Source: Brachybacterium halotolerans (GTDB lineage: Bacteria > Actinomycetota > Actinomycetes > Actinomycetales > Dermabacteraceae). Taken from it: a stretch of DNA of 64,000 nucleotides. The position numbers were made by a program, and so were the translations under genes. The stretch covers positions 124,001 to 188,000 of the forward strand of contig NZ_JAEDAJ010000007.1 in assembly GCF_016623465.1 (NCBI RefSeq). The letters run 5' to 3'. Shown here one piece after another: positions 36,755 to 46,279 of the stretch. The number at the start of each line of letters is the position of its first letter. Position 1 is the stretch's first letter. The notes below the pieces were generated by a model. It did not search any database. It saw only the letters and a list, made by a program, of their open reading frames with translations, and was not told where the DNA came from.

Positions 36755-37668
36755 GGGGCCGGTACATCGCCTCCGAGATCCTCAGCGGCCTGTGGCGGAA
36801 CATCGCCATGGTGATCTCGGTCGTCATCGTCACCGCGGTCTCCCTGAGCTTCGTCGGCGCGGGTCTGCTCATGCAGAAGCAGATCTTCGACATGAAGGCG
36901 ACGCTGGTGCAGGAGTCGCAGGTCACGATCTTCATGTGCTCGCCGCACTCCACGGCGTCCACGTGCGCCGGGGGAGCCGCGACCGACGCGCAGATCCAGT
37001 CGGTGCGCGAGGCGCTGGACGGGGACGTGCTGGCCCCGTACATCGACTCCTACTCCGAGCGCGACCAGGACGAGGCGCTGAAGATCTACCAGGAGCAGTT
37101 CTCCGGGCAGGGCTTCGCCTCCGACTTCACCGCGAAGGACATGCCCGTCTCCTTCCACATCACGCTCGACGACTCCTCGAAGTCCGACGCGGTGGTGGAG
37201 TTCTTCCAGGGACGTGACGGCGTCGACGAGGTCTCCGACCTGCTCAGCGCCTACGCCCCCTTCATCGACGTGCTGAACCAGACCACGGTGTTCGCGGTCG
37301 GCCTCGCTGTGCTGATGCTGGTCGCCGCGGTGCTGCTGGTGGCCACCACGATCCGGATGTCCATCGCGAACCGTCGGCGCGAGATCGCGATCATGCGCCT
37401 GGTGGGCGCCTCGAACGTCTTCATCCGCACTCCCTTCATGCTCGAGGGGGCGGTCGCCGGCATCCTCGGCGCGCTCATCGCGGGAGGCCTGCTGTGGACC
37501 GGCACCCACTTCCTGGTCGAGGGCTGGCTCGCGCCGACGCTCGGATCGGAGCTGATCACCGTGGGCAGCGCCGACCTGCTGTGGATAGCGCCGATCCTCG
37601 TGCTGATCGGGGCGATACTGGCGATCGGCTCCTCGATCGTCTCGCTCAACCGCTACCTGAAGGTGTGA
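36751..37668 (+). CDS. ftsX: Cell division membrane protein FtsX
   Basis: 305 residues. A cytoplasmic N-terminus with the amphipathic RYIASEILSGLWRNIAM segment, helix 1 (about 18-42), an extracytoplasmic domain (about 45-175) containing a disulfide-capable pair (MCSPHSTASTC) and three C-terminal helices (about 178-205, 225-250 and 275-298), the standard FtsX topology. The extracytoplasmic loop recruits a hydrolase; the next gene encodes an M23 endopeptidase with coiled coils, a likely partner. Confidence 0.94.
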   Translation: MRGRYIASEILSGLWRNIAMVISVVIVTAVSLSFVGAGLLMQKQIFDMKATLVQESQVTIFMCSPHSTASTCAGGAATDAQIQSVREALDGDVLAPYIDSYSERDQDEALKIYQEQFSGQGFASDFTAKDMPVSFHITLDDSSKSDAVVEFFQGRDGVDEVSDLLSAYAPFIDVLNQTTVFAVGLAVLMLVAAVLLVATTIRMSIANRRREIAIMRLVGASNVFIRTPFMLEGAVAGILGALIAGGLLWTGTHFLVEGWLAPTLGSELITVGSADLLWIAPILVLIGAILAIGSSIVSLNRYLKV

Positions 37669-37670
37669 CC

Positions 37671-39008
37671 ATGACGTCCCGCGCTCGGAACCTGCGGATC
37701 CTCACCCTGCTGGTGCTGGCACTCGCGCTCGTCGCGACCCAGATGATGCTCTCCCCGCTGGCTCCCGCGCGCGCCGACGGGGACCGCAAGCAGAAGGAGC
37801 AGGAGAAGGCGAGCGTCGAGGACCAGCTCGACGATCTGCGCATCGAGCTCAGCGACGTGAACTCGGACCTGGCGGACACCTACCTCGCCCTCGCCAAGAC
37901 CGAGCTGAAGATCCCCGACGCCCAGAAGGCCCTCGAGAAGGCGAAGTCGGAGCTGTCCGACGCCGAGGACGAGGACGAGGAGATCGGCGACCGCCTCGCT
38001 GACGCGAAGGCCGAAGAGGCCGACCTCAGCGGCCAGGTCGACAGCGGCAAGAAGGAGGTCGACGCCTCCGGCGAGCAGCTCGACGAGGTCTCGCTGTCCG
38101 CCTACAAGGGCGGCGGACTGCCCGATCCCACGAGCGTGTACGTGGGCAACGCGAACCCGCAGGACGCCGTCGACCGCTCGATGAACTTCAAGCTCACCCT
38201 GGAGGCGCAGGGCACCCGCTTCGACGACCTCCGCACCGACCAGTCGGTCACCGAGAACGCCGCCGACCGCCTGGACGCCGTCCGCGCCGAGATCGACGAC
38301 CTCAAGAAGGAGTCCGAGGCAGCGGTCGCGCGCAAGGAGAAGGCGAAGACGTCGGCGCAGGACGCCAAGGACACCCTCGACGACCTCTACGCGACGCAGA
38401 AGAAGCAGGCCGACGCGCTCGAGAAGAAGAAGGAGAAGTACAAGGACGACCAGTCCGACCTCGAGGACCGCAGCTCGGCGCTGGACTCCGAGATCTCCGA
38501 CCTCATCAAGGAGGAGAAGGAGAAGGAGGCGGCCGCCCGGCGCGCCGCATCCGCGAAGAAGTCCTCGGGCTCCGGCGGATCCTCGGGCGCCCTGTCCACC
38601 CCTGTCTCGAAGTCCGGCTGGCTCGCCCCCTCGAACGCCCGGCGCTCCTCGCCCTTCGGATGGCGCGTGCACCCGATCTACCACACCCGCAAGCTGCACG
38701 CCGGCATGGACTTCGCCGCCGCCTGCGGATCGGCCGTGAAGGCCACCAAGGACGGCACCGTGCTCGCCACCACGTCGAACGCGAGCGCGGGCAACAAGCT
38801 GATCGTCGGCCACGGCACATCCGGCGGGCACGTGATGACGAGCTCGTACCACCACCTGGAGCGCTTCGCCGTCTCCACCGGACAGCACGTGAAGCAGGGG
38901 CAGACGATCGCCTACGTCGGCACCACCGGCTCCTCGACGGGCTGTCACCTGCACTTCGAGATCCACGAGGACGGCACCGCCGTGAACCCCGTGAACTACA
39001 TCGGCTGA
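37671..39008 (+). CDS. Secreted coiled-coil M23 endopeptidase, probable FtsEX partner
   Basis: 445 residues; ATG at 37671, two bases after the ftsX stop. Signal peptide with helix at about 8-33 (cut near ARA). A long charged coiled-coil region (about 36-310) resembles EnvC/RipC/PcsB regulators. A linker rich in Ser/Gly precedes a C-terminal M23 (LytM) domain with [19 protein letters not shown]; zinc ligands are H343, D347 (HxxxD) and H428 (HLHFE), and H426 is the catalytic-side histidine. All key residues are present, so it should be an active D,D-type endopeptidase activated at the septum through FtsX. Confidence 0.9.
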   Translation: MTSRARNLRILTLLVLALALVATQMMLSPLAPARADGDRKQKEQEKASVEDQLDDLRIELSDVNSDLADTYLALAKTELKIPDAQKALEKAKSELSDAEDEDEEIGDRLADAKAEEADLSGQVDSGKKEVDASGEQLDEVSLSAYKGGGLPDPTSVYVGNANPQDAVDRSMNFKLTLEAQGTRFDDLRTDQSVTENAADRLDAVRAEIDDLKKESEAAVARKEKAKTSAQDAKDTLDDLYATQKKQADALEKKKEKYKDDQSDLEDRSSALDSEISDLIKEEKEKEAAARRAASAKKSSGSGGSSGALSTPVSKSGWLAPSNARRSSPFGWRVHPIYHTRKLHAGMDFAAACGSAVKATKDGTVLATTSNASAGNKLIVGHGTSGGHVMTSSYHHLERFAVSTGQHVKQGQTIAYVGTTGSSTGCHLHFEIHEDGTAVNPVNYIG

Positions 39009-39092
39009 CCTGCTCCCTCTCCGCGTCGCGGCACTGCGCCCTGAGACTGCGCCCCGAGCGAAAACCCATGGCCCGCTCGCAGGCGGGGCCGA

Positions 39093-39098
39093 TAGGCT
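39093..39098 (+). promoter_or_regulatory. -10 box of smpB
   Basis: TAGGCT at 39093-39098 predicts a transcript start near 39105 and a 52-base leader ending in AGGAGG six bases before the smpB ATG. Confidence 0.4.
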
Positions 39099-39156
39099 GT
39101 CGTACCGCACAGGCGGGGCGCAGCCCCGGGAGCCGCGAGACGTGAGGAGGGGCGTG

Positions 39157-39663
39157 ATGGCCGCCACCAAGCCGGCGAAGAAGCAGCAGCAGCAGGCCGA
39201 CGGTCCGACGAAGACCCTCATCGCGTCGAACAAGAAGGCCCGCCACGACTACCACATCGACGACACCCTCGAGGCGGGCATCGTGCTCACCGGCACCGAG
39301 GTGAAGTCGCTGCGCGACCGCGGCGCCTCCCTCGTCGACGGCTTCTGCTTCATCGAGGGCGGCCAGATGTGGATGGAGGGCGTGCACATCGCTCCCTACG
39401 TCAAGGGCACCTGGACGAACCACACCGCCCGTCGCAAGCGCAAGCTCCTGCTCCACCGCGCCGAGATCGACAAGCTCGCCGGCAAGACCCGCGAGAAGGG
39501 CTTCACGCTCGTGCCGCTCGAGATGTACTTCCTGGGCTCTCACGCCAAGGTCGTCATCGCCCTGGCACGCGGCAAGAAGGACTGGGACAAGCGCCAGACC
39601 CTGCGCGAGAAGCAGGACCTGCGCGAGGCCCAGCGCGCCATGCGCCGCCGCGAACTGGTCTGA
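39157..39663 (+). CDS. smpB: SsrA-binding protein SmpB
   Basis: 168 residues from the ATG at 39157, chosen because AGGAGG lies six bases upstream; an in-frame GTG at 39142 precedes that site. After a lysine/glutamine-rich tail come the conserved [32 protein letters not shown] (in pieces) and the C-terminal basic helix ending [22 protein letters not shown], which mimics an anticodon arm on tmRNA. SmpB delivers tmRNA to stalled ribosomes. The stop codon lies within a 14-bp triplication (39655-39696). Confidence 0.96.
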   Translation: MAATKPAKKQQQQADGPTKTLIASNKKARHDYHIDDTLEAGIVLTGTEVKSLRDRGASLVDGFCFIEGGQMWMEGVHIAPYVKGTWTNHTARRKRKLLLHRAEIDKLAGKTREKGFTLVPLEMYFLGSHAKVVIALARGKKDWDKRQTLREKQDLREAQRAMRRRELV

Positions 39664-39696
39664 GCCGCCTGGTCTGAGCCGTCTGGTCTGAGCCGC
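39655..39696 (+). repeat. 14-bp tandem triplication carrying stop codons in all three frames
   Basis: CTGGTCTGAGCCGC (39655-39668), the same with final T (39669-39682), then again (39683-39696). Each copy contains TGA, at 39661, 39675 and 39689. Since 14 is not a multiple of three, these stops fall in each of the three frames; the first is the real smpB stop. Confidence 0.85.
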
Positions 39697-39704
39697 GCGC
39701 CCGC

Positions 39705-40274
39705 TCAGCCCGCGCCGTCGCGCTCCAGGCGCGCGACCGTCTCGCGGCTGCTGAGGACCTGGTCCTCGCTCGCGCGCAGACCCTCGCGGATCGCGAGCGC
39801 CCGTCGCGCGTCCTCCCGGGCGGCGTCCATGAGGCGCGCCGACAGCCGCGGGCGCTCCCCGGCCTCCGCGACCAGGGCGTGCTCGAAGCGGTTCTTCGCG
39901 CGGTGCTGGAGCACCGCGGCGAGCGCGAGGATCGAGCTCGGAGCGGTCGGGTCGTCCGAGAGCCCCGTCTCCTCCGCGGCGCGGGAGAACTCCTCGTCGG
40001 CTGTCTCGAAGCGGCCCTGCCACTGCAACACCTGGGCCAGCCGGGTGCGCAGGGCGGCACGGGCGACGGGATGCGCCAGGCTGTCCGCGAGCAGGACGCG
40101 ACCCAGGGCCTCGGCCTCCTCGAGCCGGCCGAGGATCCGCAGGTGGCCGACGGCGCGGGGGTCCCGCGGGTTCTCCGAGCACCAGCGCGCGAGCGCTCCC
40201 GGGTCGTCCACGCTCTCGCGCAGAGTCATCGGGTCGATCGTGAAGGTCATGCCCTCGAACTCGAAGCTGCTCAC
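39705..40274 (-). CDS. Tetratricopeptide-like repeat protein
   Basis: 189 residues from the GTG at 40274 (VSSFEFEGMTFTI). Helical pairs with TPR spacing occupy about residues 35-180: DPGALARWCSENP, RAVGHLRILGRLEEAEALGRVLLAD, ALRTRLAQVLQWQGRFETADEEFSRAAEET and SSILALAAVLQHRAKNRFEHALVAEA, each quoted partly. No signal peptide or membrane helix, so it is probably a cytoplasmic scaffold; the partner is unknown. It lies between smpB and ssrA and converges on smpB; whether this reflects a link to ribosome rescue is not known. Confidence 0.72.
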   Translation of the reverse strand: MSSFEFEGMTFTIDPMTLRESVDDPGALARWCSENPRDPRAVGHLRILGRLEEAEALGRVLLADSLAHPVARAALRTRLAQVLQWQGRFETADEEFSRAAEETGLSDDPTAPSSILALAAVLQHRAKNRFEHALVAEAGERPRLSARLMDAAREDARRALAIREGLRASEDQVLSSRETVARLERDGAG

Positions 40275-40360
40275 CGCTTCACCGTACGGCCCGGGGGAGG
40301 GCGCCGCGGCGTTCACCGTGGGCTGAGCGATAAGCGCTGGCCACCTCGCGGACACCTGGC

Positions 40361-40366
40361 TACACT
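40361..40366 (+). promoter_or_regulatory. -10 box of the tmRNA promoter
   Basis: TACACT at 40361-40366 predicts a transcript start near 40373, giving a precursor with about 90 bases to be removed by RNase P before the mature 5' end at 40464. Confidence 0.4.
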
Positions 40367-40463
40367 GGAGGGACAGCGCGGCACGCCGCGCCTGTGGATT
40401 GATACGTGAACAGCGGCAAAGTGCTCGGCGACCCAGGTCGCCGTCTTCACGCGACCCACACTC

Positions 40464-40833
40464 GGGGACGATCGGTTTCGACGGTAGTTGTCCAGTGAGG
40501 GGAAGCGGGCCGAGGATCCCAGGTCATCTCGTCAACGCTCCTGGGAAACCAATAAGTGCCGAACCCAAGCGCACTGACTTCGCTCTCGCTGCCTGATCAG
40601 CGTTAGCAGTCTGGAACCCCGGGGGTGCTCCTGACCCGGACCGTTCCATCATCAAAGGAGCCACTGCTTCCGGCCTTCGTCATCGAGGTCGGGTGAACAC
40701 CTCAGAGTGACTGAGTCCGTCGACGACGTGTCCGTGGGATCGTCGGGACTGAGAAAACGCCCACACGGACTGCGCCCGGAGAAGCCCTCGCTCAGCACTA
40801 TCGGACGCGGGTTCGATTCCCGCCGTCTCCACC
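40464..40833 (+). ncRNA. ssrA: Transfer-messenger RNA (tmRNA)
   Basis: About 370 nucleotides. The 5' end GGGGACGATCGGTTTCGACG is the standard tmRNA start, and its first seven bases pair with CGTCTCC (40824-40830, one G-U pair). The T arm is GCGGGTTCGATTCCCGC. The tag reading frame resumes at GCC (40558) and ends at TGA (40594-40596), encoding A-E-P-K-R-T-D-F-A-L-A-A; the DFALAA end is typical of actinobacteria and is recognised by proteases such as ClpXP. The 3' end is ACCT rather than a fully encoded ACCA, so the final A must be added after processing. It acts with SmpB to rescue stalled ribosomes. Confidence 0.97.
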
Positions 40834-40840
40834 TGCCGCA

Positions 40841-40882
40841 AGCCCCCTGAACACCGCGGAAGCGGTGTCCAGGGGGCTTTTT
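40841..40882 (+). terminator. Intrinsic terminator of ssrA
   Basis: AGCCCCCTGAACACCGC (40841-40857) pairs with GCGGTGTCCAGGGGGCT (40862-40878), a 17-bp stem with one mismatch, a GGAA tetraloop and a following run of five T. It is the clearest Rho-independent terminator in the window. Confidence 0.9.
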
Positions 40883-41328
40883 CGCGTCAGGACCCCGGGC
40901 AGGCACGTCGAACGCGCCTGCCGAGGAACCGATGCCCGACACCGGGACGGGCGAGCCCCACCGGGGCGTCGCGGTCGAGCCGTCGCCGCGCTCGGATTCT
41001 CCCGGCGCTCGACGGCTCCGAGCCCGGGCTCATGCAGACGTTCTTCTCCTCGATACGGACCACCTTCGGCCTCGACGCCGGATTCGCGCCGGAGTCCACG
41101 GCCCTCCGATGCCGTCGGGCCGACGGGCGCCTTCTTCCGATGCCTGGCCGTCCCCTCTCCTGCCAGCACCCTCCTGCGGTGCGCGTCCACACGACGTCCT
41201 CGCGCGTCCCGGCGGGCAGGATGCTCGCACGGCCGCGGTGGACGACGGGGCGATCAGATGCGCCGGCTCGCCGGGCGCTGTGGATCGCGTGAACCGGTCG
41301 GGGGCGTGCGGGGCCTCGAAGGGAGACA
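40883..41328. other. Gap between ssrA and the SulP gene with no recognisable gene
   Basis: These 446 bases hold several open frames on both strands, but none gives a recognisable protein or a good ribosome-binding site, and the codon pattern is not that of its neighbours. A GTCCACA motif occurs at 41186-41192. tmRNA 3' ends are common integration sites for mobile elements, so this could be decayed insertion material, but no direct repeat of the ssrA 3' end is visible. Confidence 0.5.
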
Positions 41329-42813
41329 ATGGCGCACGTGCCCGAAGCAAGTCACGACATCCCCCCGATCCCCGGCGTCCTCGACGCTCTCAAAGACCCG
41401 CGCGTTCTCACGGTCGAGATCCTGGGCGGCCTGGTCACCGCGTTCGCCCTGATCCCCGAGTCCCTGAGCTTCGCGATCGTCGCGGGCCTGGACCCGCGCA
41501 TGGGGCTCTACGCCGCCTTCACGATGGCCTGCGTGACCGCGGTGCTCGGAGGCAGGCCGGCGATGGTCTCCGGCGCCGCGGGCTCGATCGCCCTGGTGAT
41601 CTTCCCCGTCGCCCGCGACCACGGCGTCGACTTCCTGCTGGCCACCGTGATCCTCGGCGGGCTGCTGCAGGTGCTGCTCGGCGCGCTCGGCGTCGCGCGG
41701 CTGATGCGGTTCATCCCACGCTCCGTGATGGTCGGATTCGTCGACGCGCTCGCGATCCTCATCTTCTCCGCGCAGCTGCCCCAGCTGATCGGCGTGCCGT
41801 GGCTGGTCTACCCGCTGGTCGCCGTGGGGGTCGCGCTCGTGGTGCTCTTCCCGCGCCTGACCCGCCGGATCCCCGCGCCGCTGGTGTCGATCCTGCTGAT
41901 CACCCTCGCCGTCGTCAGCCTCGGCGTCGACGTGCCGACGGTGGGGGACGAGGGCGCCCTGCCCCACAGCTTCCCCGTGCCGGGGATCCCGCATGTGCCG
42001 CTCGAGCTGCACACCCTGCAGGTCATCGCCCCGTACGCGATCGCCATGGCCCTCGTCGGGCTCATGGAGTCGCTGCTGACGGCCAACCTCGTGGACGACA
42101 TCACCCAGACCCGCACCTCCCGCACCCGTGAGGCCCTCGGGCAGGGCGTGGCGAACGTCGTCACCGGTGTCTTCGGCGGCATGGGCGGCTGCGCGATGAT
42201 CGGCCAGACCATCGTCAACGTGAAGCAGGCGGGCGCTCGCACGCGGCTGTCCTCGTTCCTCGCGGGCGCCTTCCTCATCGTGCTGTCCGTGGCCCTCGGC
42301 GACGCCGTCGGACGGATCCCGATGGCAGCACTCGTCGCCGTGATGCTCGTGGTCGCCGCGACCACCTTCGACTGGCACTCGCTGCGCACTCTGCCGGTGA
42401 TGCCACGCAGCGAGACGCTCGTGCTGCTGGTCACCGTGCTGGGGACCGTGCTCACCCAGAACCTCGCCGTGGGCGTGATCGCGGGCGTCGTCACGGCCGC
42501 GATCGCCTTCACCCGCCGGGTCGCCCACATGACCGAGATCCTGCGCGACGCCCATGACCCCGGGCGCTACCGGGTGCGCGGCCAGCTGTTCTTCGCCTCG
42601 AGCAACGACCTCGTGGATCAGTTCGACTACGAGGACGGCCCGGACCATGTGCGCGTCGACCTCAGCGGCGCGACCGTCTGGGACGCCTCGACCGTCGCCG
42701 CGCTCGACGGAGTCCGCGAGCAATACCGACGCCGCGGCCGCACCGTCGAGTTCGAAGGACTGGACCGGGTCTCGGCGTACTACGTGGAGAGGCTCGCAGG
42801 GCGCTTGGGCTGA
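41329..42813 (+). CDS. SulP-family anion transporter with STAS domain
   Basis: 494 residues from the ATG at 41329. Ten or more membrane helices fill residues about 25-395. The N-terminal segment ALIPESLSFAIVAGLDPRMGLYAAF is the SulP signature region and MEALLTANLVDD-like MESLLTANLVDDITQTRT lies in helix 8 area. The C-terminal STAS domain (about 410-494) is complete. SulP proteins carry sulfate, bicarbonate or other anions; the short form with MESLL and GGMGGCAMIGQTIVN resembles the bicarbonate/molybdate-like branch of marine and actinobacterial transporters, so the substrate remains open. Confidence 0.9.
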   Translation: MAHVPEASHDIPPIPGVLDALKDPRVLTVEILGGLVTAFALIPESLSFAIVAGLDPRMGLYAAFTMACVTAVLGGRPAMVSGAAGSIALVIFPVARDHGVDFLLATVILGGLLQVLLGALGVARLMRFIPRSVMVGFVDALAILIFSAQLPQLIGVPWLVYPLVAVGVALVVLFPRLTRRIPAPLVSILLITLAVVSLGVDVPTVGDEGALPHSFPVPGIPHVPLELHTLQVIAPYAIAMALVGLMESLLTANLVDDITQTRTSRTREALGQGVANVVTGVFGGMGGCAMIGQTIVNVKQAGARTRLSSFLAGAFLIVLSVALGDAVGRIPMAALVAVMLVVAATTFDWHSLRTLPVMPRSETLVLLVTVLGTVLTQNLAVGVIAGVVTAAIAFTRRVAHMTEILRDAHDPGRYRVRGQLFFASSNDLVDQFDYEDGPDHVRVDLSGATVWDASTVAALDGVREQYRRRGRTVEFEGLDRVSAYYVERLAGRLG

Positions 42814-42850
42814 AGCCTCCGGCCGCAGGCCGGGCAGCGGCCCGACGGCC

Positions 42851-42862
42851 TACCCTGGCCCG
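42851..42862 (+). promoter_or_regulatory. -10 box, leaderless start of the phosphotransferase gene
   Basis: TACCCT (42851-42856) ends six bases before the GTG at 42863. Confidence 0.5.
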
Positions 42863-43867
42863 GTGGACGAAGCGACGAGCGGGCCGACGATGGCCGACGA
42901 GCACCTGAGCGCTCTCCTCGACCGGGTCCGGTACGAGGAGGGCGCTTCGGCCGATCGGATCTCCCGCGTCGCCCGTCCGACGCGCCTGGGCCGGGGATGG
43001 GACAACAGCCAGTGGCACGTCGGGGCCCTCGAGGACGGCACGCGCGTGGTGCTGCGAGTGCCGGAGCGCGAGATCGCCCGCGAGATCCTCCAGCACGAGA
43101 TCGCCCTGCTCGGCGACGCGGACGCTTTGCCGGGAACTCTGCCGTTCGTCCGCCCCTGCCTGCTGGGGCAGGTCCCGGCCGATGCGCCCGGCGGGCCGGC
43201 GGCGCTGCTCACGTGGATCGAGGGGGATGTCGTCGCGGAGCTCGTGAGGAGCGCGCCGGGCACCGCGCCGCGGCTCGCCGAACTGCTGGCGATCTCCCTC
43301 GCCGCGCTGCATCGCGGAGCGCCCACGGGGCATCCCCGCGGGCGCGTGCGGGGCGTGCCCCTCGAGCGGCGCAGCGCGGCCGTCGCCGAGGAGAGGGCGC
43401 TCCTGGACTGGCCGACGGGGGAGAGGGTGCGCGCCGCGTGGGAGCAGGGCCTGGAGGCGGACGTCTGGGACGGCCCCGAACTGCTGCTGCACGGCGATCC
43501 GCATCCGGGGAACCTGGTGCTGCCCACGGAGGGATCCTCGCTCGATGGCGCGACCCCGCTCGGTCTCATCGACTGGGGCGACACCTGCGCGGGAGATCCC
43601 GCGAGCGATCTCGGGGCGATCTTCCACCTCGATCCCTCGGGCGGTGCCGTCGGCACCTATCTGCGGCGTGCGGCCTGGGCGCGGGAGGCGGATGCGCGTG
43701 CCCGGGACGCGCTCGTGCTCCGCGCCCGGGCATGGGCCGCACGATTCGCCTCGGCGATGCTCTCCCACCCGGCGCATGCGGAGGAGACGACTCACGCAGC
43801 CCTCGAGCACAGTGCCCGGCGGATGCTCGACGCGCTCAGCAGACCTCGGTCGCGCCGCGCGCGGTGA
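42863..43867 (+). CDS. Aminoglycoside phosphotransferase (APH)-family kinase
   Basis: 334 residues from the GTG at 42863, favoured by the adjacent -10 box; an ATG at 42890 is the alternative. N-lobe: [30 protein letters not shown] in parts, with the ATP-binding lysine replaced by arginine in LRVPERE. C-lobe: [14 protein letters not shown] (catalytic HGDxHxxN) and [17 protein letters not shown] (metal-binding D). This fold phosphorylates small molecules such as choline, homoserine, sugars or antibiotics; nothing indicates drug resistance. It converges with kbl and overlaps its end by 32 bases. Confidence 0.85.
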   Translation: MDEATSGPTMADEHLSALLDRVRYEEGASADRISRVARPTRLGRGWDNSQWHVGALEDGTRVVLRVPEREIAREILQHEIALLGDADALPGTLPFVRPCLLGQVPADAPGGPAALLTWIEGDVVAELVRSAPGTAPRLAELLAISLAALHRGAPTGHPRGRVRGVPLERRSAAVAEERALLDWPTGERVRAAWEQGLEADVWDGPELLLHGDPHPGNLVLPTEGSSLDGATPLGLIDWGDTCAGDPASDLGAIFHLDPSGGAVGTYLRRAAWAREADARARDALVLRARAWAARFASAMLSHPAHAEETTHAALEHSARRMLDALSRPRSRRAR

Positions 43868-45053
43868 CGAAGGCCTGGACGCAGGTCTCGATGTCCTCGG
43901 GGGAGTGCGCCGCGGAGAGCTGCACGCGGATGCGCGCACGGTCCTTGGGCACGACGGGGTAGGAGAAGGCGGTGACGTAGACGCCCTGCGAGAGCATCGC
44001 GTCGGCGATCTTCGCCGCGCGCCGCGCATCGCCGAACATCACGGGGATGATCGCGTGCTCGCCGTCCAGCAGCTCGAAGCCCTCCTCGACCATGCGGCGC
44101 CGGAACAGGGAGGCGCCCTCGAACAGCTTCTCGCGCAGGTCCGCACTGCCCTCGACGAGGTCCAGGGCGGTGAGGGTGGCGGCGACGATCGCGGGCGCGA
44201 GCGAGTTGGAGAACAGGTAGGGGCGGGCCCGCTGGCGCAGCAGGTCCACGATCTCGGCGCGGCCGGAGACGTAGCCGCCGCTCGCGCCGCCGAGCGCCTT
44301 GCCGAAGGTGCCGGTATAGATGTCGACGCGATCGGAGACCCCGAAGTGCTCGGGGGTGCCGGCCCCCGTCTCGCCCATGAAGCCGACGGCATGGGAGTCG
44401 TCGACCAGGACGAGAGCGCCGTACTCGTCGGCCAGGTCGCAGATGCGATCGAGCGGCGCGAGGTACCCGTCCATCGAGAACACGCCGTCGGTGACGATGA
44501 TGGTGCGGCGGGCGGGAGCTCCGTCGTTCTGCGTCCGCGTGGCCTCGAGCTGGGTGCGCAGGTCGTCCATGTCGGCGTTGCGATAGCGGTAGCGGGAGGC
44601 CTTGGACAGCCGGATGCCGTCGATGAGGGAGGCGTGGTTCAGCGCGTCGGAGATGATCGCGTCGCCCGCGCCGAACAACGACTCGAAGACGCCGCCGTTG
44701 GCATCGAAGCACGAGGAGAACAGGATCGTCGCCTCGGTGCCCAGGAACCCGCTGACCTTCTGCTCGAGCTCGAGATGCAGGTCCCCGGTGCCGCAGATGA
44801 AGCGCACCGAGGCCATGCCGAACCCGCGCTCGTCCAGCGCCGTCTTCGCGGCCTCGATGAGCCGCGGGTCGTCGGCCAGGCCCAGGTAGTTGTTCGCGCA
44901 GAAGTTCAGCACCTCCGCCGGGGCGTCGCCGAAGGCCGCGGCCTCGACGTGCGCGGACTGCGGGGTCGAGATCGTGCGCTCGTTCTTGAAGGTGCCCGCC
45001 TCGCGGATCTCCTCGAGCTCGGCGGCCAGCTGGCCCTTCACGTCGGCGTACAT
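43836..45053 (-). CDS. kbl: Glycine C-acetyltransferase (2-amino-3-ketobutyrate CoA ligase)
   Basis: 405 residues. Alpha-oxoamine synthase fold: [15 protein letters not shown] near 51, [16 protein letters not shown] near 82, [16 protein letters not shown] near 215 (D218 and H221 contact pyridoxal phosphate) and the PLP lysine K252 in [11 protein letters not shown]. It cleaves 2-amino-3-ketobutyrate with CoA into glycine and acetyl-CoA, the second step of threonine breakdown after Tdh. The ATG at 45053 is preceded by TGAGGAGG. It lies downstream of tdh on the same strand with an 86-base spacer containing a pentanucleotide repeat. Confidence 0.95.
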   Translation of the reverse strand: MYADVKGQLAAELEEIREAGTFKNERTISTPQSAHVEAAAFGDAPAEVLNFCANNYLGLADDPRLIEAAKTALDERGFGMASVRFICGTGDLHLELEQKVSGFLGTEATILFSSCFDANGGVFESLFGAGDAIISDALNHASLIDGIRLSKASRYRYRNADMDDLRTQLEATRTQNDGAPARRTIIVTDGVFSMDGYLAPLDRICDLADEYGALVLVDDSHAVGFMGETGAGTPEHFGVSDRVDIYTGTFGKALGGASGGYVSGRAEIVDLLRQRARPYLFSNSLAPAIVAATLTALDLVEGSADLREKLFEGASLFRRRMVEEGFELLDGEHAIIPVMFGDARRAAKIADAMLSQGVYVTAFSYPVVPKDRARIRVQLSAAHSPEDIETCVQAFVTARGATEVC

Positions 45054-45082
45054 CAGGGGTGCCTCCTCAGGCGGGCGATGAT

Positions 45083-45110
45083 CGGTGCGGTGCGGTGCGG
45101 TGCGGTGCGG
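45083..45110. repeat. CGGTG pentanucleotide repeat between tdh and kbl
   Basis: Five perfect copies of CGGTG plus CGG, in the spacer between the tdh stop and the kbl ribosome-binding site. A simple-sequence tract of this type can change copy number by slippage. Confidence 0.8.
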
Positions 45111-45139
45111 CGCAATGGGGTGCGATGGAGCAGGCCGGG

Positions 45140-46222
45140 TCAGGAGCCGTCGAACACGGTCCAGTCCAGCACGACCTTGCCGCCGCTGCCCGAGCGGGCG
45201 ATCTCGAAGGCGCGCTCCCACGCGGTCGCGGGCAGCACGTCGGTGACGGTCGCGCGGATCCGCTCGCGCAGCAGGGGGCTCGTGGAGATCATCGCGCTCA
45301 TCGCGTTCCAGGTCTCGAACATCTCGCGCCCATAGATCCCCTGCAGGGTGAGCATGTGGGTGATGACCGTGGTCCAGTCCAGCTCGAAGTGCCGTGCGGG
45401 CAGGCCCAGCAGGGCGATCTTCCCACCGTGGTTCATGTTCGTGATCATCTCCTGCAGGGCGCTGGGCTGCCCGGAGATCTCCAGACCCACGTCGAAGCCC
45501 TCCTTCATGCCGAGCTCGCGCTGCACGTCCGTGATCCGGCGCTCGCCGACGTTGACGGCGAGGTCGACCCCCGCGGCGCGTGCCATCTGCAGCCGGTGCT
45601 CGTGCACGTCCGTGATGGCGACGAAGCGCGCTCCCGCGTGGCGGGCCACGGCGGCGGCCATGAGGCCGATCGGACCGGCGCCGGTGATCAGCACGTCCTC
45701 GCCCACCAGCGGGAACTTCAGGGCCGTGTGCACGGCGTTCCCGAAGGGATCGAACACGGCGCCGAGCTCGGGGCTGATCAACTCCTCGCGGCCCTCGTGC
45801 TCGTGCACCCAGACGTTCTGGTGGGGGATGACGACCTGCTCGGCGAAGGCGCCGTCGCGCTGCACGCCGACGCTGCGTGTGCGGATGCACATCTGGCGCC
45901 GGCCCGCGCGGCAGTTGCGGCAGACCCCGCACACCACGTGGCCCTCGCCGGAGACGCGGTCGCCCACGCGCACATCGGGGACCTCGGAGCCGATCTCGAC
46001 GACCTCCCCGTAGAACTCGTGCCCCGGGGTGAAGGGGACCGTGTCGCACATGGCCTCGGCGGAGGAGTCCCAGGCGAGAAGATGCAGGTCGGTGCCGCAG
46101 AGTCCTGCCCGCAGCACCCTGATGCGCACGTCCCAGGGGCCGATCGCGGGGACGGGCACCTCGGTGAGCTCGAGCCCCGGTCCCGGCGCCGTCTTGCGCA
46201 GGGCGCGCATCGTCTCTGTCAT
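45140..46222 (-). CDS. tdh: L-threonine 3-dehydrogenase
   Basis: 360 residues from the ATG at 46222 (GAGGAGGAG about ten bases upstream). Zinc-dependent medium-chain dehydrogenase: catalytic-zinc and active-site residues C42, T44, D45 ([10 protein letters not shown]) and H68-E69 ([13 protein letters not shown]), structural-zinc cysteines C98, C101, C104, C112, and an NAD-binding [25 protein letters not shown] is the threonine-dehydrogenase signature. It oxidises L-threonine to 2-amino-3-ketobutyrate. The adjacent kbl supports tdh over sorbitol dehydrogenase. Confidence 0.95.
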   Translation of the reverse strand: MTETMRALRKTAPGPGLELTEVPVPAIGPWDVRIRVLRAGLCGTDLHLLAWDSSAEAMCDTVPFTPGHEFYGEVVEIGSEVPDVRVGDRVSGEGHVVCGVCRNCRAGRRQMCIRTRSVGVQRDGAFAEQVVIPHQNVWVHEHEGREELISPELGAVFDPFGNAVHTALKFPLVGEDVLITGAGPIGLMAAAVARHAGARFVAITDVHEHRLQMARAAGVDLAVNVGERRITDVQRELGMKEGFDVGLEISGQPSALQEMITNMNHGGKIALLGLPARHFELDWTTVITHMLTLQGIYGREMFETWNAMSAMISTSPLLRERIRATVTDVLPATAWERAFEIARSGSGGKVVLDWTVFDGS

Positions 46223-46256
46223 CCCCGTGTCTCCTCCTCGAGAGCCGTCGCCCGTC

Positions 46257-46262
46257 ACCTTA
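46257..46262 (-). promoter_or_regulatory. -10 box of the tdh-kbl operon
   Basis: On the minus strand TAAGGT (46262-46257), part of GGATAAGGT, is a plausible -10 box with transcript start near 46250. The -35 position falls inside the palindrome at 46280-46306. Confidence 0.35.
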
Positions 46263-46279
46263 TCCGCCCCTGCGCAGGT

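Noticed and set aside
40399-40596. 65-codon protein gene over the 5' half of the tmRNA
   Set aside because: Its C-terminal residues are simply the tmRNA tag frame; the rest is RNA structure, not a protein gene.
40865-41452. 195-codon open frame between ssrA and the SulP gene
   Set aside because: Serine/arginine-rich translation typical of non-coding high-GC DNA, no ribosome-binding site, and it overlaps the well-supported SulP start.
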